A stretch of DNA of 64,000 nt from Rhodococcus sp. AW25M09 (GTDB lineage: Bacteria > Actinomycetota > Actinomycetes > Mycobacteriales > Mycobacteriaceae). The position numbers were made by a program, and so were the translations under genes. Position 1 is the stretch's first letter, and each line of letters starts with the position of its first letter. The notes below the pieces were generated by a model that saw only the letters and a program-made list of their open reading frames with translations, searched no databases and was not told the DNA's origin. Positions 27,175-36,299 of this stretch are shown here, in pieces. Location: positions 1 to 64,000 of the forward strand of contig NZ_CAPS01000106.1 in NCBI RefSeq assembly GCF_000333955.1, given 5' to 3'.

Positions 27175-27728
27175 TACTTACCGTGGTCCTCGATGGACTT
27201 CATTGCGCGTGCGTTGACTTCGTCCACTTCGCCGATGGCGTCGACGGTGACGATCTGTCCCGCGTAGTAGTCGAGCAGAGGAGCAGTCTCGTCCCGGTAC
27301 ACCTTGAGGCGGTTACGAATCACGTCCTCTTTGTCGTCCTCGCGGCCCCGCGCAAGCATGCGTTCGACGACGACGTCCTCATCGACGACGAACGAGAGCA
27401 CAGCGTCGAGCTTCGCGTTCAGATCGGACAGGATGCCCACCAGGGCCTCGGCCTGTCCTACTGAACGCGGAAAGCCGTCGAGCAGAAAGCCGTTGACGGC
27501 ATCGGGTTCGCCGAGCCGACTGCGGACCATGTCGACGGTCAGCTCACTGGGAACCAGATCGCCGGCATCGAGGTACTTCTTCGCTTCCAGGCCGAGCGGG
27601 GTCTTCTCGCCGATGTTCGCACGAAACAGATCTCCGGTGGAGATGTGGGGCACGCCCAGCTTCTCGGACAGGAGCACGGCTTGGGTGCCTTTACCGGCAC
27701 CGGGGGGACCGAGCAGAACAAGTCTCAC
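27174..27728 (-). CDS. adk: Adenylate kinase (short, LID-less form)
   Basis: Adk interconverts AMP, ADP and ATP. The 184-residue protein has the P-loop [12 protein letters not shown], the AMP-site [11 protein letters not shown] and [13 protein letters not shown], and [16 protein letters not shown] in place of a full zinc-type LID, as in mycobacterial short adenylate kinases. The start is GTG at 27728, overlapping the secY stop (GTGA). Confidence 0.97.
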   Translation of the reverse strand: MRLVLLGPPGAGKGTQAVLLSEKLGVPHISTGDLFRANIGEKTPLGLEAKKYLDAGDLVPSELTVDMVRSRLGEPDAVNGFLLDGFPRSVGQAEALVGILSDLNAKLDAVLSFVVDEDVVVERMLARGREDDKEDVIRNRLKVYRDETAPLLDYYAGQIVTVDAIGEVDEVNARAMKSIEDHGK

Positions 27729-29047
27729 TTGAGGAACCCTTCGTAGTTACGCTGCATCAGCTGACTTTCGATCTGCTTGACGGTGTCCAGGCCGACGCTG
27801 ACCATGATCAGCACGGCGGTGCCACCGAACGGGAGGTTTCCGCCTCCACCCGAACTACCGATGTCGAGGAAAAGGTTCGGGAGGACAGCGATCGTGCCCA
27901 GGTATATCGAGCCAGGCAGTGTGATGCGGCTCAGGACGTAGTTCAGGTAATCGGCGGTCGGCTTGCCCGGACGAATGCCGGGGATGAACCCACCGAACTT
28001 CTTCATTTCGTCGGCACGCTCTTCGGGGTTGAACGTGATCGCCACGTAGAAGTACGTGAAGAACACGATCAGACCGAAGAAGATCGCGATGTAGACCGGG
28101 TTGGCGGGGTTCACCAGATACTCGTTGATGATTCGCTGCCACCAACTCGGATCGGCAGCCGTACTGGCCGAGGTCAACTGTGCGATCAGATTCGGCAGGT
28201 ACAGCAACGAGGACGCGAAGATCACCGGGATGACGCCGGCCTGGTTGACCTTGAGCGGAAGGTACGTCGAAGAGCCGCCGTACATCTTTCGACCGACCAT
28301 ACGCTTGGCGTACTGGACGGGAATTCGGCGCTGGCCCTGCTCGACGAAGACGACACCGGTGATGATGAGGAACGCTGCGAAGCAGACGAACCCGAACACC
28401 AGACCACCACGGCTCGACAGGATCGAATTGCCCTCGGACGGGATACGCGAAGCGATGCCGGCGAAGATGAGCAGTGACATTCCGTTACCGACACCGCGTT
28501 CGGTGATGACCTCGCCGAACCACATGACGACCGCTGCGCCCGCAGTCATCACCAGAACGATGATGACGAGTCCGAAGATGGACTGGTCGGCAATGATGTC
28601 CTGCTGACAGCCCTGGAGGAGTTGACCGCGCGACGCGAGGGCCACCAGGCCCGTCGCCTGGAGGATAGCCAGCGCGATCGACAGATAGCGCGTGTACTGC
28701 GTCATCTTGGCCTGGCCGGACTGTCCCTCCTTGCGGAGCTCTTCGAACTTCGGGATGACGACGGTGAGCAGCTGCACGATGATGCTGGCGGTGATGTACG
28801 GCATGATGCCGATCGCGAACACCGAGAGCTGCAGGAGCGCTCCACCGGAGAACAGGTTGATCAACGAGTAGATGCCGGCCGAATCTCCACCGGAGACCTG
28901 GTCGATGCATGCTCGGACATTGGCGTAATCGACACCCGGCGACGGCAATGTGGCACCGAAGCGATACAGGGCCACCAGACCGAGCGTGAAGAGGATCTTC
29001 CGTCTCAGGTCAGGAGTCCTGAGGGCCGACACGAAGGCGGAAAGCAA
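27725..29047 (-). CDS. secY: Protein translocase subunit SecY
   Basis: SecY is the ten-helix channel of the general secretion pathway. I start at TTG 29047, because AGGAGG lies 4 bases upstream and the product then begins [20 protein letters not shown], matching the mycobacterial N-terminus; the distal ATG at 29140 would add 31 unrelated residues. The resulting 440 residues include [10 protein letters not shown], the plug region after SGG, and the cytosolic loop [20 protein letters not shown]. It leads secY-adk-map, separated from rplO by a terminator-like hairpin and 303 bases. Confidence 0.96.
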   Translation of the reverse strand: MLSAFVSALRTPDLRRKILFTLGLVALYRFGATLPSPGVDYANVRACIDQVSGGDSAGIYSLINLFSGGALLQLSVFAIGIMPYITASIIVQLLTVVIPKFEELRKEGQSGQAKMTQYTRYLSIALAILQATGLVALASRGQLLQGCQQDIIADQSIFGLVIIVLVMTAGAAVVMWFGEVITERGVGNGMSLLIFAGIASRIPSEGNSILSSRGGLVFGFVCFAAFLIITGVVFVEQGQRRIPVQYAKRMVGRKMYGGSSTYLPLKVNQAGVIPVIFASSLLYLPNLIAQLTSASTAADPSWWQRIINEYLVNPANPVYIAIFFGLIVFFTYFYVAITFNPEERADEMKKFGGFIPGIRPGKPTADYLNYVLSRITLPGSIYLGTIAVLPNLFLDIGSSGGGGNLPFGGTAVLIMVSVGLDTVKQIESQLMQRNYEGFLK

Positions 29048-29205
29048 AGATCCTCCTGGCACGACTGCGTTGACGCCGCGAGCGCTTCGCAGGGAGCTAC
29101 TGCTCCCGTGAACCTCACGAGCATGGACTGCGGACGACATTCGTCGACCGCATCGAAACGAACTTCTCTGAACTCTAACAGTGCGTATCGAACCACCCGA
29201 CGGTC

Positions 29206-29233
29206 AGTATTGACCCCTGTCCGTTCGGTCGAA
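29206..29233 (-). promoter_or_regulatory. Candidate secY-adk-map promoter
   Basis: TTCGAC (29233-29228) and AATACT (29211-29206) lie 16 bases apart on the minus strand, just after the rplO hairpin. Five bases around the -10 form a small inverted repeat (GGTCA-ATAC-TGACC). A second possible -10 (TAGAGT, near 29175) has no good -35. This is tentative. Confidence 0.3.
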
Positions 29234-29258
29234 GCGCACGACGCGCCGCGTAGGCAAC

Positions 29259-29300
29259 GATGGCCGCAGCTCAGCTGCAAGAGCTGTGGCTGCGGCCATC
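29259..29300 (-). terminator. Strong hairpin after rplO
   Basis: A perfect 12-bp outer stem (gatggccgcagc, 29259-29270, with 29289-29300) encloses a second inner stem (cagct/agctg). It lies 51 bases past the rplO stop on the minus strand and is the probable end of the rpsH-to-rplO transcript. No U-run follows. Confidence 0.65.
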
Positions 29301-29350
29301 GTCACGAACTGCGGTTCGGCACACCAGCGTTCAGCGCGCCGAAGCGATGC

Positions 29351-29794
29351 TCATACCTCGGTAGCAGAACCGCCGGCAGCGGCGATCTTTTCCTTGGCGG
29401 AGCCCGTGAACTTGTTGGCCGAGATCTCGACCTTCACGGTGAGGTTTCCGTCGCCGAGAACCTTGACGAGCTCGTTCTTGCGAACAGCTCCCTTGGCGAT
29501 CAATTCCGGAATACCGATCTGGCCGCCCTCGGGGAACAGACGCTCGATGTCACGCAGGTTCACGACCTGGAACACGACGCGGTTGCGGTTGGTGAAGCCC
29601 TTGAGCTTCGGGAGCCGCATGTGGAGGGGCATCTGCCCACCCTCGAAGCGTGCCGGCACGTTCTTGCGTGCGCCGGTTCCCTTGGTACCGCGACCTGCGG
29701 TCTTGCCACGCTTGCCACCTTCACCACGGCCGACGCGAATCTTCGTCGACTTGGATCCGGCTGCGGGGCGCAAGTGGTGCAGTTTGATGGTCAT
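29351..29794 (-). CDS. rplO: 50S ribosomal protein L15
   Basis: L15 is a late 50S assembly protein. The 147-residue sequence has the Gly/Lys/Arg-rich N-terminus ([20 protein letters not shown]) and the conserved [18 protein letters not shown] block. It starts 2 bases after the rpmD stop and ends the rpsH-side half of the spc operon. Confidence 0.97.
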   Translation of the reverse strand: MTIKLHHLRPAAGSKSTKIRVGRGEGGKRGKTAGRGTKGTGARKNVPARFEGGQMPLHMRLPKLKGFTNRNRVVFQVVNLRDIERLFPEGGQIGIPELIAKGAVRKNELVKVLGDGNLTVKVEISANKFTGSAKEKIAAAGGSATEV

Positions 29795-29796
29795 GG

Positions 29797-29976
29797 TTAG
29801 ACCTCCTCAACAGTTACGAGGTGGCGCACCGTGTTGACCAGTCCGCGGTTCTGCGGGTTGTCCTCGCGGACGACCGTCTGGCGGATGCCCTTGAGCCCGA
29901 GAGTACGCAGGCTGTCACGCTGGTTCGCCTTCTGGCCGATGGTGCTCTTGATCTGTGTGACCTTCAGCTGTGCCAT
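29797..29976 (-). CDS. rpmD: 50S ribosomal protein L30
   Basis: This 59-residue protein reads [20 protein letters not shown], then [19 protein letters not shown] and a [20 protein letters not shown] end, all typical of L30. It overlaps the rpsE stop by one base (TAATG) and lies 2 bases before rplO. It is easily missed because of its size but is unambiguous. Confidence 0.97.
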   Translation of the reverse strand: MAQLKVTQIKSTIGQKANQRDSLRTLGLKGIRQTVVREDNPQNRGLVNTVRHLVTVEEV

Positions 29977-30650
29977 TACTTCACCGCTCCTGCCTGCGCG
30001 CGTGCGCGCAGCATTCCGGCGGGTGCAACCTCTTCGAGGGTCAGGCCGCGGCGAGCCGCAACTTCCTCGGGACGCTGCAGACCCTTGAGGGCTGCGACGG
30101 TCGCGTGCACGACGTTGATGGCGTTGTCGCTACCGAGCGACTTCGACAGCACATCGTGGACACCGGCGCACTCCAACACCGCGCGCACAGCGCCACCGGC
30201 GATGACGCCGGTACCGGCGCTGGCCGGACGCAACATGACGACGCCGGCAGCGGCCTCGCCCTGGATGGGGTGCGTGATGGTGCCGGCGATCATCGGGACG
30301 CGGAAGAAGCTCTTACGAGCCTCCTCGACACCCTTCTGGATGGCCGCGGGAACTTCCTTGGCCTTGCCGTAGCCGACGCCGACCAGTCCGTTGCCGTCAC
30401 CGACGATGACGAGGGCGGTGAAGCTGAAGCGTCGACCACCCTTGACCACCTTGGAGACGCGGTTGATCGTGACGACCTTCTCGATGAAGTTCGACTTGTC
30501 CGCAGCGTTGCCGCCACGGCCGTTGTCACGACGGTCACGACCGCCACCACCGCGGTTGTCGCCGCGCTGGTTGTTGTCGCCACCTGTGTTGGGGCCACTG
30601 TTCTGTCCGGCGGGGCCGCTTCCGCCGTCACGCCGTTGACGTCCCGGCAT
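29976..30650 (-). CDS. rpsE: 30S ribosomal protein S5
   Basis: S5 lies at the mRNA entry and affects decoding accuracy. The core ([59 protein letters not shown]) is intact. In front of it is an unusual low-complexity N-terminal extension of about 50 residues made almost wholly of Gly, Arg, Asn and Asp, longer than in most bacteria; total length is 224. It lies 34 bases after rplR. Confidence 0.97.
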   Translation of the reverse strand: MPGRQRRDGGSGPAGQNSGPNTGGDNNQRGDNRGGGGRDRRDNGRGGNAADKSNFIEKVVTINRVSKVVKGGRRFSFTALVIVGDGNGLVGVGYGKAKEVPAAIQKGVEEARKSFFRVPMIAGTITHPIQGEAAAGVVMLRPASAGTGVIAGGAVRAVLECAGVHDVLSKSLGSDNAINVVHATVAALKGLQRPEEVAARRGLTLEEVAPAGMLRARAQAGAVK

Positions 30651-30684
30651 CAGGCTGTCCTTCCGTTGTCAGTCATTGTCATCA

Positions 30685-31101
30685 TCAGAACGTCAACCCG
30701 CCTTCGCGGGCAGCGTCTGCGAGGGCCGCAATGCGACCGCTGTAGTTGTTGCCGCCGCGGTCGAACACGACCGCCTCGACGCCGGCTGCCTTGGCACGGG
30801 CAGCGATCAGCTCGCCGACCTTCGTGCTGACGGCCTTCTTGTCTCCGTCGAGCGCACGCACATCGGCTTCGATGCTCGACGCGCTGGCCAGAGTGTGGCC
30901 TGCGAGGTCGTCGATCAACTGGACGTGGATGTGGCGCGAGGACCGGTTGACAACCAAGCGGGGACGCTCGGGGGTGCCGGAAATCTTCTTGCGAAGGCGG
31001 AAGTGACGACGTGCCTTCGACAGGCGACGCTTCGTCGAGACGTCGGTGCCGCGCGGAGTGCGCTTGACGACGTTCGCCTTGTCTGCTGTTTGCTGGCTCA
31101 T
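30685..31101 (-). CDS. rplR: 50S ribosomal protein L18
   Basis: L18 binds 5S rRNA. The 138 residues contain [39 protein letters not shown] and the C-terminal [20 protein letters not shown] found in nearly all L18. The first ~20 residues are a variable leader. It follows rplF with a 1-base gap. Confidence 0.97.
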   Translation of the reverse strand: MSQQTADKANVVKRTPRGTDVSTKRRLSKARRHFRLRKKISGTPERPRLVVNRSSRHIHVQLIDDLAGHTLASASSIEADVRALDGDKKAVSTKVGELIAARAKAAGVEAVVFDRGGNNYSGRIAALADAAREGGLTF

Positions 31102-31102
31102 A

Positions 31103-31642
31103 TCACTTACCCGTCTTTCCGACCTTGCGGCGGATCACTTCACCCTCGTAGCGGATGCCCTTGCCCTTGTACGGGTCCGGACGCCGCAGACGACGAATGT
31201 TGGCAGAGATCTGACCGACCTTCTGCTTGTCGATGCCGACAACGGTGAATCGCGTGGGCGACTCGACCGTGAACGTGATGCCTTCCGGTGCTTCGATCAG
31301 CACGGGGTGGCTGTAACCGAGTGCGAACTCGAGGTCGTTGCCCTTGAGTACGACGCGGTAACCGACGCCGTGAATCTCCATCTTGGTGGTGTAACCGTTG
31401 GTGACACCGGTGATGAGGTTCGCGACGAGAGTGCGCGAGAGACCGTGCAGCGAGCGGCTCTTACGCTCGTCGTCGGGCCGGGTGACGGCGATGGTGCCGT
31501 CGTCGGCGCGAGCGATCTGGATGGGCTCGGCAACCGTCAGGCTCAGGGCACCCTTGGGGCCCTTGACCGCAACGTTCTGGCCGTCGATGGTGATATCGAC
31601 GCCAGCGGGAACTGCTACTGGCAGCTTTCCAATACGTGACAT
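31103..31642 (-). CDS. rplF: 50S ribosomal protein L6
   Basis: L6 lies near the factor-binding centre of the 50S subunit. The 179-residue protein shows [38 protein letters not shown] and the C-terminal [20 protein letters not shown], the highly conserved L6 signature. It is 14 bases downstream of rpsH. Confidence 0.98.
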   Translation of the reverse strand: MSRIGKLPVAVPAGVDITIDGQNVAVKGPKGALSLTVAEPIQIARADDGTIAVTRPDDERKSRSLHGLSRTLVANLITGVTNGYTTKMEIHGVGYRVVLKGNDLEFALGYSHPVLIEAPEGITFTVESPTRFTVVGIDKQKVGQISANIRRLRRPDPYKGKGIRYEGEVIRRKVGKTGK

Positions 31643-31656
31643 GGTGGTGGCCTCCC

Positions 31657-32055
31657 CTACCAGACGTAGGCGAGGACTTCTCCGCCCACACCCTGCTTGG
31701 CCGCCTGACGCTCCGTGAGCAAACCGGTGGACGTGGAGATGATCGCCACGCCCAGGCCGCCGAGAACCTTGGGCAGATTGGTGGATTTTGCGTATACCCG
31801 GAGACCGGGCTTGGAGACGCGTCGCACGCCGGCGAGGCTGCGCTCACGGCTCGGGCCGTACTTCAGATCGACGATGAGGGTCTTGCCCACCTCGGCGTCT
31901 TCCGTGCGGTAATCGGAGATGTAGCCCTCACGCTTGAGGATCTCGGCGATGTTCGCCTTCAGCTTCGAGTGGGGAAGCTTCACCTCGTCGTGGTACGCCG
32001 AGTTGGCGTTGCGCAGACGGGTCAAGAAGTCTGCAATTGGATCGGTCATCGTCAT
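31657..32055 (-). CDS. rpsH: 30S ribosomal protein S8
   Basis: S8 organises the central domain of 16S rRNA and is a translational repressor of the spc operon in Escherichia coli. I start at ATG 32055, giving [20 protein letters not shown] and 132 residues, the length of mycobacterial S8. Here it is the first gene of a separate transcript: rpsN, normally just upstream, is 2.5 kb away behind two plus-strand genes. Confidence 0.98.
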   Translation of the reverse strand: MTMTDPIADFLTRLRNANSAYHDEVKLPHSKLKANIAEILKREGYISDYRTEDAEVGKTLIVDLKYGPSRERSLAGVRRVSKPGLRVYAKSTNLPKVLGGLGVAIISTSTGLLTERQAAKQGVGGEVLAYVW

Positions 32056-32452
32056 GGTGTGACCTGTGCACCTTTCTCGCAGCGGTTCCCATGCAGCACG
32101 CGCGGGCTGGTGCCTGCGGGTTCCGGAGAACCGACGGGCCTGGCTCGTCACATCGTGGGCCTACAGCGAAGTGAACATGTCCTGACCGACTGTTGCCGGT
32201 CAGGGGTTGCGCTCCAAGCAATGCATCGCTGCACTGCCAGGTGTTTCGAGCTTCCGCATGTTCGATGCTGACGTACGGAGTACTCGAGCTTGCGTTCTGT
32301 ATTGCAAGGACTCGCGTGCAGGCACGACGAAGCCCGGGCAACCGCTCTAGTGTAGGCATCGATCACCCGAAGACCAAATCGCACTACCATTGTGCGGTCG
32401 CTCGGGTCCAGTCGGACACCCCCCGAGCCCAGTTCTTCGCTAACGTCAGGCC
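32056..32452. other. rpsH leader and divergent intergenic region
   Basis: The 397-base gap between rpsH and the glutamine-synthetase-like gene contains a well-formed minus-strand promoter (32349-32377), which implies an rpsH leader of nearly 290 bases. That leader includes a hairpin with an 8-bp stem (cctgaccg 32181-32188 with cggtcagg 32197-32204). S8 autoregulation through this leader is possible. No small gene was found, and no clear plus-strand promoter. Confidence 0.6.
32349..32377 (-). promoter_or_regulatory. Likely promoter of the rpsH-rplO half operon
   Basis: TTGGTC (32377-32372) and TACACT (32354-32349) are 17 bases apart on the minus strand. The -10 is identical to the one proposed for rplN. 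Its presence explains how rpsH-rplF-rplR-rpsE-rpmD-rplO are expressed after being cut off from the rplN-rpsN half. Confidence 0.55.
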
Positions 32453-33820
32453 ATGACGGACTCGCAGCCAGTCGATATCGCACACCTCGCCCACACTTTG
32501 CGCGACGACAACATCGCCGGGGTGACGATCGGCTGGGTCGACAACAACGGCGTCGTGCGATCACGCGCCGTCCCCACATCGGAATTGGCCGGCGTCGCGC
32601 GACGCGGAGTGGGAGTGACCGCGGTCTTCGCGGTGTTCGATTCGCACGACGGGATCACCTTCGCGCACAGCGGACTCTCGACGCCGTCCGGTGACGTGCG
32701 GTTGATACCGGTGATCGACTCCGAATCGAGCGTGGTCTCTCTGGCCGGACAACCCGGCATGGCCTGGGTGCACGGTCGGCAGATGGCTGCGGACGGTGCT
32801 CCGTGGCCCTACGACCAGCGAGCCGTCCTCGAGCGGCAGGTACAGCGGGCCGCCGATGCGGGCTTCGAGGTACGGGCCGGATTCGAGATCGAATTCGCCC
32901 TGACTCGCGAGTCGGATGGACTCCCCGCTCATCGCGGACCTGCCTACTCCGCGAACGCCATGCGCGACGTCGACGAGTTCGCCGTGTTGCTGCTCGAGAG
33001 TCTTGCCACGAACGGTCTGAGTATCGGACAGATTCACGCCGAATACGGCGGTGCCCAACTCGAGATCGCGCTCAGTCCTCTGGGGCCGATGGCCGCAGCC
33101 GATGCGCAGATTCTCGCGCGGCAGACCATCCACACCGCGGCGCGAGCTGTGGGGCTGCGGGCCAGCTTCGCTCCCCTGCCCTCGTCGAGCAGTGCGGGAA
33201 ATGGTTGGCACCTGCACACGTCGCTGGTCCGCGACGGCCACAACGCGCTGACCGGCGACGGAGAGTACGGGCTCTCGGAAACGGGGCGGTCGTATATTGC
33301 CGGTCTGGTTCGAGAGCTGCCGGGACTCGTCGCCATCACCGCACCGAGTTCGGGGTCATTGCTGCGTCGTCGACCCGGCTACTGGGCCGGTGCCTTCGGG
33401 TTCTGGGGCATCGAGAACCGAGAGGCCGCAGTTCGGCTCGTACCGTCTACACCCCTACTCGGCCCGGACCACACCAACGTCGAGTTGAAGGCCTGCGATG
33501 CGTCCGCCAATCCATATCTGGCGCTGGCCGTCACGATCGCGGCCGGCTTGTCGGGCGTGGCGGATTCGGCACGCTTGCCGCAACCGGTGCAGGAGGACGT
33601 GGGCGGTTGGGACGATGCCCGTCGAGATGCCGCAGGCATCTCCCCGTTGGCCACGACCCACGACCGACAGCGCGAGAACCTGCTGGCATCCACACTGGTC
33701 GCAGACGTGTTGGGAGACGAGCTTCTCGGCGCGTTCGTCGCCTGCCGGGACGCGGACGCCGCGTGGGCGAGCAGTCACACCGAGGACGAACTGCTCGAGT
33801 CGCTGCGCTGGATCTACTGA
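32453..33820 (+). CDS. Glutamine-synthetase-like ligase
   Basis: The 455-residue protein has the GS fold: an N-terminal beta-grasp (IAGVTIGWVDNNGVVRSRAV) and a catalytic domain with metal/Glu motifs GFEIEFALTRES and HAEYGGAQLEIAL, the ATP/metal His in NGWHLHTSLV, the Arg motif IENREAAVRLVP, and NVELKACDASANPYLALA. The Tyr adenylylation loop of housekeeping GlnA is not evident. Such GlnA-like enzymes often join Glu to amines (polyamines, ethanolamine) rather than ammonia. The substrate here is unknown. It lies on the plus strand inside the minus-strand spc operon and is followed after 1 base by an unknown gene, probably co-transcribed. Confidence 0.88.
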   Translation: MTDSQPVDIAHLAHTLRDDNIAGVTIGWVDNNGVVRSRAVPTSELAGVARRGVGVTAVFAVFDSHDGITFAHSGLSTPSGDVRLIPVIDSESSVVSLAGQPGMAWVHGRQMAADGAPWPYDQRAVLERQVQRAADAGFEVRAGFEIEFALTRESDGLPAHRGPAYSANAMRDVDEFAVLLLESLATNGLSIGQIHAEYGGAQLEIALSPLGPMAAADAQILARQTIHTAARAVGLRASFAPLPSSSSAGNGWHLHTSLVRDGHNALTGDGEYGLSETGRSYIAGLVRELPGLVAITAPSSGSLLRRRPGYWAGAFGFWGIENREAAVRLVPSTPLLGPDHTNVELKACDASANPYLALAVTIAAGLSGVADSARLPQPVQEDVGGWDDARRDAAGISPLATTHDRQRENLLASTLVADVLGDELLGAFVACRDADAAWASSHTEDELLESLRWIY

Positions 33821-33821
33821 G

Positions 33822-34520
33822 ATGTTGAAACGGTTCGCCGGGGTAACCGCGATCCTCTCTGCCCTCGATCACGCTCTGCCTCAACCGGATCGACTCTGCG
33901 GACCGTTCTCGGCATCGGTAGCCTTGACCGCTGTCCTCGACGACGACATACCGGACGTCACGGCAGTCGCGGTCGCGTCGGGATCCACGATCTGGCCGGT
34001 TGCGGCCGAATGGGCGCGTCCTCCTGGATCGCCATTGATCACCGACGGGTGGGATTGCTTGCCCAGGGCCGCATCGATCGAGTCGGCCGGGACGACGGCC
34101 GCCGGGCTCTCGACCGGCATCGAGACGGCGACCGAGCACCGCGTTGCCGTCGTCCCGATCATGAGACCCGGTGTCGCGGAACTATCGCTGCTTCTTGCCC
34201 GCCTTGGTGACGCGCGATTCCGATTCGGCCTGATTGCCAATGTTCACACCGCGGGATTGACCGACTTCGATTGGAATGTAGGGCATTTCGTGACCGTCTG
34301 GGGTGCGGATACGGCCGAGGACATGGTGGCGATCGCCGATACGTATCGGGAACTCGGACACTCGGCCATGCCGCCTGGATGTCGAACCGTTCCCACCGAC
34401 GCCTTCGCGTCGGCGATGTCCGAACGCGGACTGCTGCTGATAGTCGACGTCGACGATCAGCGTGCCGCGGAAAGTCTGGTGCGGTCGTTGGAACTCCACA
34501 ACGAGCTGTGGTCCGTGTGA
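33822..34520 (+). CDS. Conserved-looking protein of unknown function
   Basis: I do not recognise this 232-residue protein. It starts MLKRFAGVTAILSALDHALP one base after the stop of the glutamine-synthetase-like gene. It has no signal peptide or membrane helix. The composition suggests a mixed alpha/beta cytosolic fold, with blocks PFSASVALTAVLDDDIPDVT, FRFGLIANVHTAGLTDFDWN, GHFVTVWGADTAEDMVAIAD and ERGLLLIVDVDDQ. The order of a Cys in RLCGPFSAS, a His in VGHFVTVWG and an Asp in DFDW resembles a cysteine-peptidase-like layout, but I cannot show this. Tight coupling to the ligase gene suggests a shared pathway. A strong hairpin follows the stop. Confidence 0.75.
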   Translation: MLKRFAGVTAILSALDHALPQPDRLCGPFSASVALTAVLDDDIPDVTAVAVASGSTIWPVAAEWARPPGSPLITDGWDCLPRAASIESAGTTAAGLSTGIETATEHRVAVVPIMRPGVAELSLLLARLGDARFRFGLIANVHTAGLTDFDWNVGHFVTVWGADTAEDMVAIADTYRELGHSAMPPGCRTVPTDAFASAMSERGLLLIVDVDDQRAAESLVRSLELHNELWSV

Positions 34521-34543
34521 GAGCCGGGACGTAATAACACGAA

Positions 34544-34577
34544 ATGGGCGTGGGTTCCAGTCGGAACCCACGCCCAT
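34544..34577. terminator. Bidirectional terminator between the unknown gene and rpsN
   Basis: A perfect 15-bp stem (atgggcgtgggttcc, 34544-34558, with 34563-34577) closes a 4-base loop. It lies 23 bases after the plus-strand gene and 33 bases after the rpsN stop on the minus strand, where it is followed by TTCGTGTTATT. It would stop both convergent transcripts and marks the break in the spc operon. Confidence 0.8.
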
Positions 34578-34610
34578 CAGCGTGATGTTGTGAAGCCCGG
34601 AGGCCTCAGA

Positions 34611-34796
34611 TCACCAGGAGCTCTTGCGAACTCCGGGAAGCTCTCCGGCGTGTGCCATCTCGCGCACGCAGATACGGCACAGGCCGAACTTGCGGAACAC
34701 GGAATGGGGACGGCCGCAGCGGTTGCAGCGAGTGTATGCACGCACCGCGAACTTCGGCTTCTTGTTGGCCTTGTTGACCAATGCCTTCTTCGCCAT
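34611..34796 (-). CDS. rpsN: 30S ribosomal protein S14, zinc-binding (type Z)
   Basis: This is a 61-residue S14 with zinc ligands Cys24, Cys27, Cys40 and Cys43 ([20 protein letters not shown]) and the C-terminal [13 protein letters not shown]. It is the housekeeping Cys-plus form; a zinc-free paralogue may exist elsewhere. It lies 4 bases after rplE and ends the first half of the split spc operon. Confidence 0.97.
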   Translation of the reverse strand: MAKKALVNKANKKPKFAVRAYTRCNRCGRPHSVFRKFGLCRICVREMAHAGELPGVRKSSW

Positions 34797-34800
34797 GGAC

Positions 34801-35373
34801 TCAGTTCTCCTTGAACGGGAAGCCGAGGTGCTTGAGCAGCGCGCGGCCTTCTTCGTTGTTGGTTGCGGTGGTTACTACGGTGATGTCCATGCCGCGCGGA
34901 CGATCGATCTTGTCCACGTCGATCTCGTGGAACATCGACTGCTCGTTGAGGCCGAACGTGTAGTTTCCGTTGCCGTCGAACTGCGTGCCCGAGAGGCCAC
35001 GGAAGTCCCTGATTCGGGGAAGGGCAATGGAGACCAGACGATCGAGGAACTCCCACATGCGGTCACCGCGGAGGGTGACGCGTGCGCCGATGGGCATTCC
35101 TTCGCGCAGCTTGAACTGTGCGATGGACTTGCGAGCCTTGCGGATCTCCGGCTTCTGGCCGGTGATGGCAGCGAGGTCGGCAACTGCACCGTTGATCAGC
35201 TTGGCGTCACGGGCGGCGTCGCCGACACCCATGTTGACGACGACCTTGACGATGCCGGGGATCTGCATGACGTTCTCGTATGCAAATTCGGTGTTCAGGG
35301 CGTCTTTGATCTCGGCGCGGTAGCGCGCCTTGAGGCGGGGCTGTTCGCCCGCGATGTTCTCGGTGGTAGTCAT
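34801..35373 (-). CDS. rplE: 50S ribosomal protein L5
   Basis: L5 binds 5S rRNA at the central protuberance. I start at ATG 35373 ([20 protein letters not shown]), with AAGGA upstream, giving 190 residues. The core has [20 protein letters not shown], the [20 protein letters not shown] block and [20 protein letters not shown]. It starts one base after the rplX stop. Confidence 0.98.
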   Translation of the reverse strand: MTTTENIAGEQPRLKARYRAEIKDALNTEFAYENVMQIPGIVKVVVNMGVGDAARDAKLINGAVADLAAITGQKPEIRKARKSIAQFKLREGMPIGARVTLRGDRMWEFLDRLVSIALPRIRDFRGLSGTQFDGNGNYTFGLNEQSMFHEIDVDKIDRPRGMDITVVTTATNNEEGRALLKHLGFPFKEN

Positions 35374-35374
35374 C

Positions 35375-35692
35375 TCAGATGTCCTTCCCGTTTTTCCGGG
35401 AAACACGAACGCGCTTGCCGGATTCCTCGTCGGTCCGGTAGCCCACGCGAGTGGGGTTTCCGTCCGAGTCGACCACTGCAACGTTCGATACGTGGATCGG
35501 GGCTTCCTGGGTGACGATGCCACCCGAGGATGCGCCGCGCTGGTTGGCGGAAACCGCGGTGTGCTTCTTGATGCGGTTCACGCCCTCGACCAGAACCTTG
35601 GAGTCAGCGGGGTAGGCCTGAATGACCTTGCCCTTGGCGCCCTTGTCCTTGCCTGCGATCACGAGAACGGTGTCGCCCTTGTGCACCTTCAT
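35375..35692 (-). CDS. rplX: 50S ribosomal protein L24
   Basis: L24 starts 50S assembly. The 105-residue protein opens with the KOW motif [20 protein letters not shown] and contains [20 protein letters not shown] and the [19 protein letters not shown] block. Its ATG directly abuts the rplN stop (TAAATG). Confidence 0.97.
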   Translation of the reverse strand: MKVHKGDTVLVIAGKDKGAKGKVIQAYPADSKVLVEGVNRIKKHTAVSANQRGASSGGIVTQEAPIHVSNVAVVDSDGNPTRVGYRTDEESGKRVRVSRKNGKDI

Positions 35693-36061
35693 TTACAGCA
35701 CCTCCGGGGCGAGCGAGACGATCTTCATGAACTTCTTCTCACGCAGCTCGCGGCCGACCGGGCCGAAGATGCGGGTTCCACGGGGATCGTTGTCCGGCTT
35801 GATCAGCACCGCAGCGTTCTCGTCGAAACGGATGTACGAGCCATCCGGACGGCGACGCTCCTTGACGGTACGGACGATGACGGCCTTGACGACCTCACCC
35901 TTCTTGATGTTTCCACCGGGGATGGCGTCTTTCACCGTGGCTACGATGATGTCGCCGATTCCGGCGTAGCGACGTGACGAGCCACCGAGAACGCGGATGC
36001 AAAGGATTTCCTTTGCGCCCGTGTTATCAGCGACGCGTACTCGCGACTCCTGCTGAATCAC
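35693..36061 (-). CDS. rplN: 50S ribosomal protein L14
   Basis: L14 forms an intersubunit bridge. The 122 residues are canonical: [20 protein letters not shown], the [20 protein letters not shown] segment and the C-terminal [16 protein letters not shown]. It is the first gene of the rplN-rplX-rplE-rpsN unit, about 107 bases from a good promoter. Confidence 0.98.
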   Translation of the reverse strand: MIQQESRVRVADNTGAKEILCIRVLGGSSRRYAGIGDIIVATVKDAIPGGNIKKGEVVKAVIVRTVKERRRPDGSYIRFDENAAVLIKPDNDPRGTRIFGPVGRELREKKFMKIVSLAPEVL

Positions 36062-36174
36062 TCACTTCTCCTTGACCTGGATGTACGTACGTGCCGGATT
36101 TCCGTCCCGACACGCGCGGTCGGCTGCCGGGAGCGGGCGCACGAAGACACACCGCTGCCACAGGCAACCGGTCA

Positions 36175-36204
36175 AGTGTAAGGGAACGGGTCCCCGGCAG
36201 CCAA
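36175..36204 (-). promoter_or_regulatory. Likely promoter of rplN-rplX-rplE-rpsN
   Basis: TTGGCT (36204-36199) and TACACT (36180-36175) have an 18-base spacer on the minus strand. The predicted start is near 36168. It lies in the 238-base divergent gap to the nuclease-like gene. Confidence 0.5.
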
Positions 36205-36299
36205 ATCGCGATCGGTCCGGTCACGGCCGTTGCCTGCGGACTCGGCTTTCTCGGTACGGTTTCGGAGATGGAACATCTTCGGATCAGCGAGGCGGGGCG

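Larger units (their letters stand above)
29048..29350. other. rplO-secY intergenic region
   Basis: The 303-base gap holds, in transcript order, the strong hairpin at 29259-29300, a candidate promoter at 29206-29233 and the secY ribosome-binding site. In many bacteria rplO and secY are closely linked; here secY appears to have become its own unit. No small gene was found. Confidence 0.6.

Noticed and set aside
29048-29140. Longer SecY N-terminus from ATG 29140.
   Set aside because: The TTG at 29047 has a perfect AGGAGG site and gives the family-typical N-terminus.
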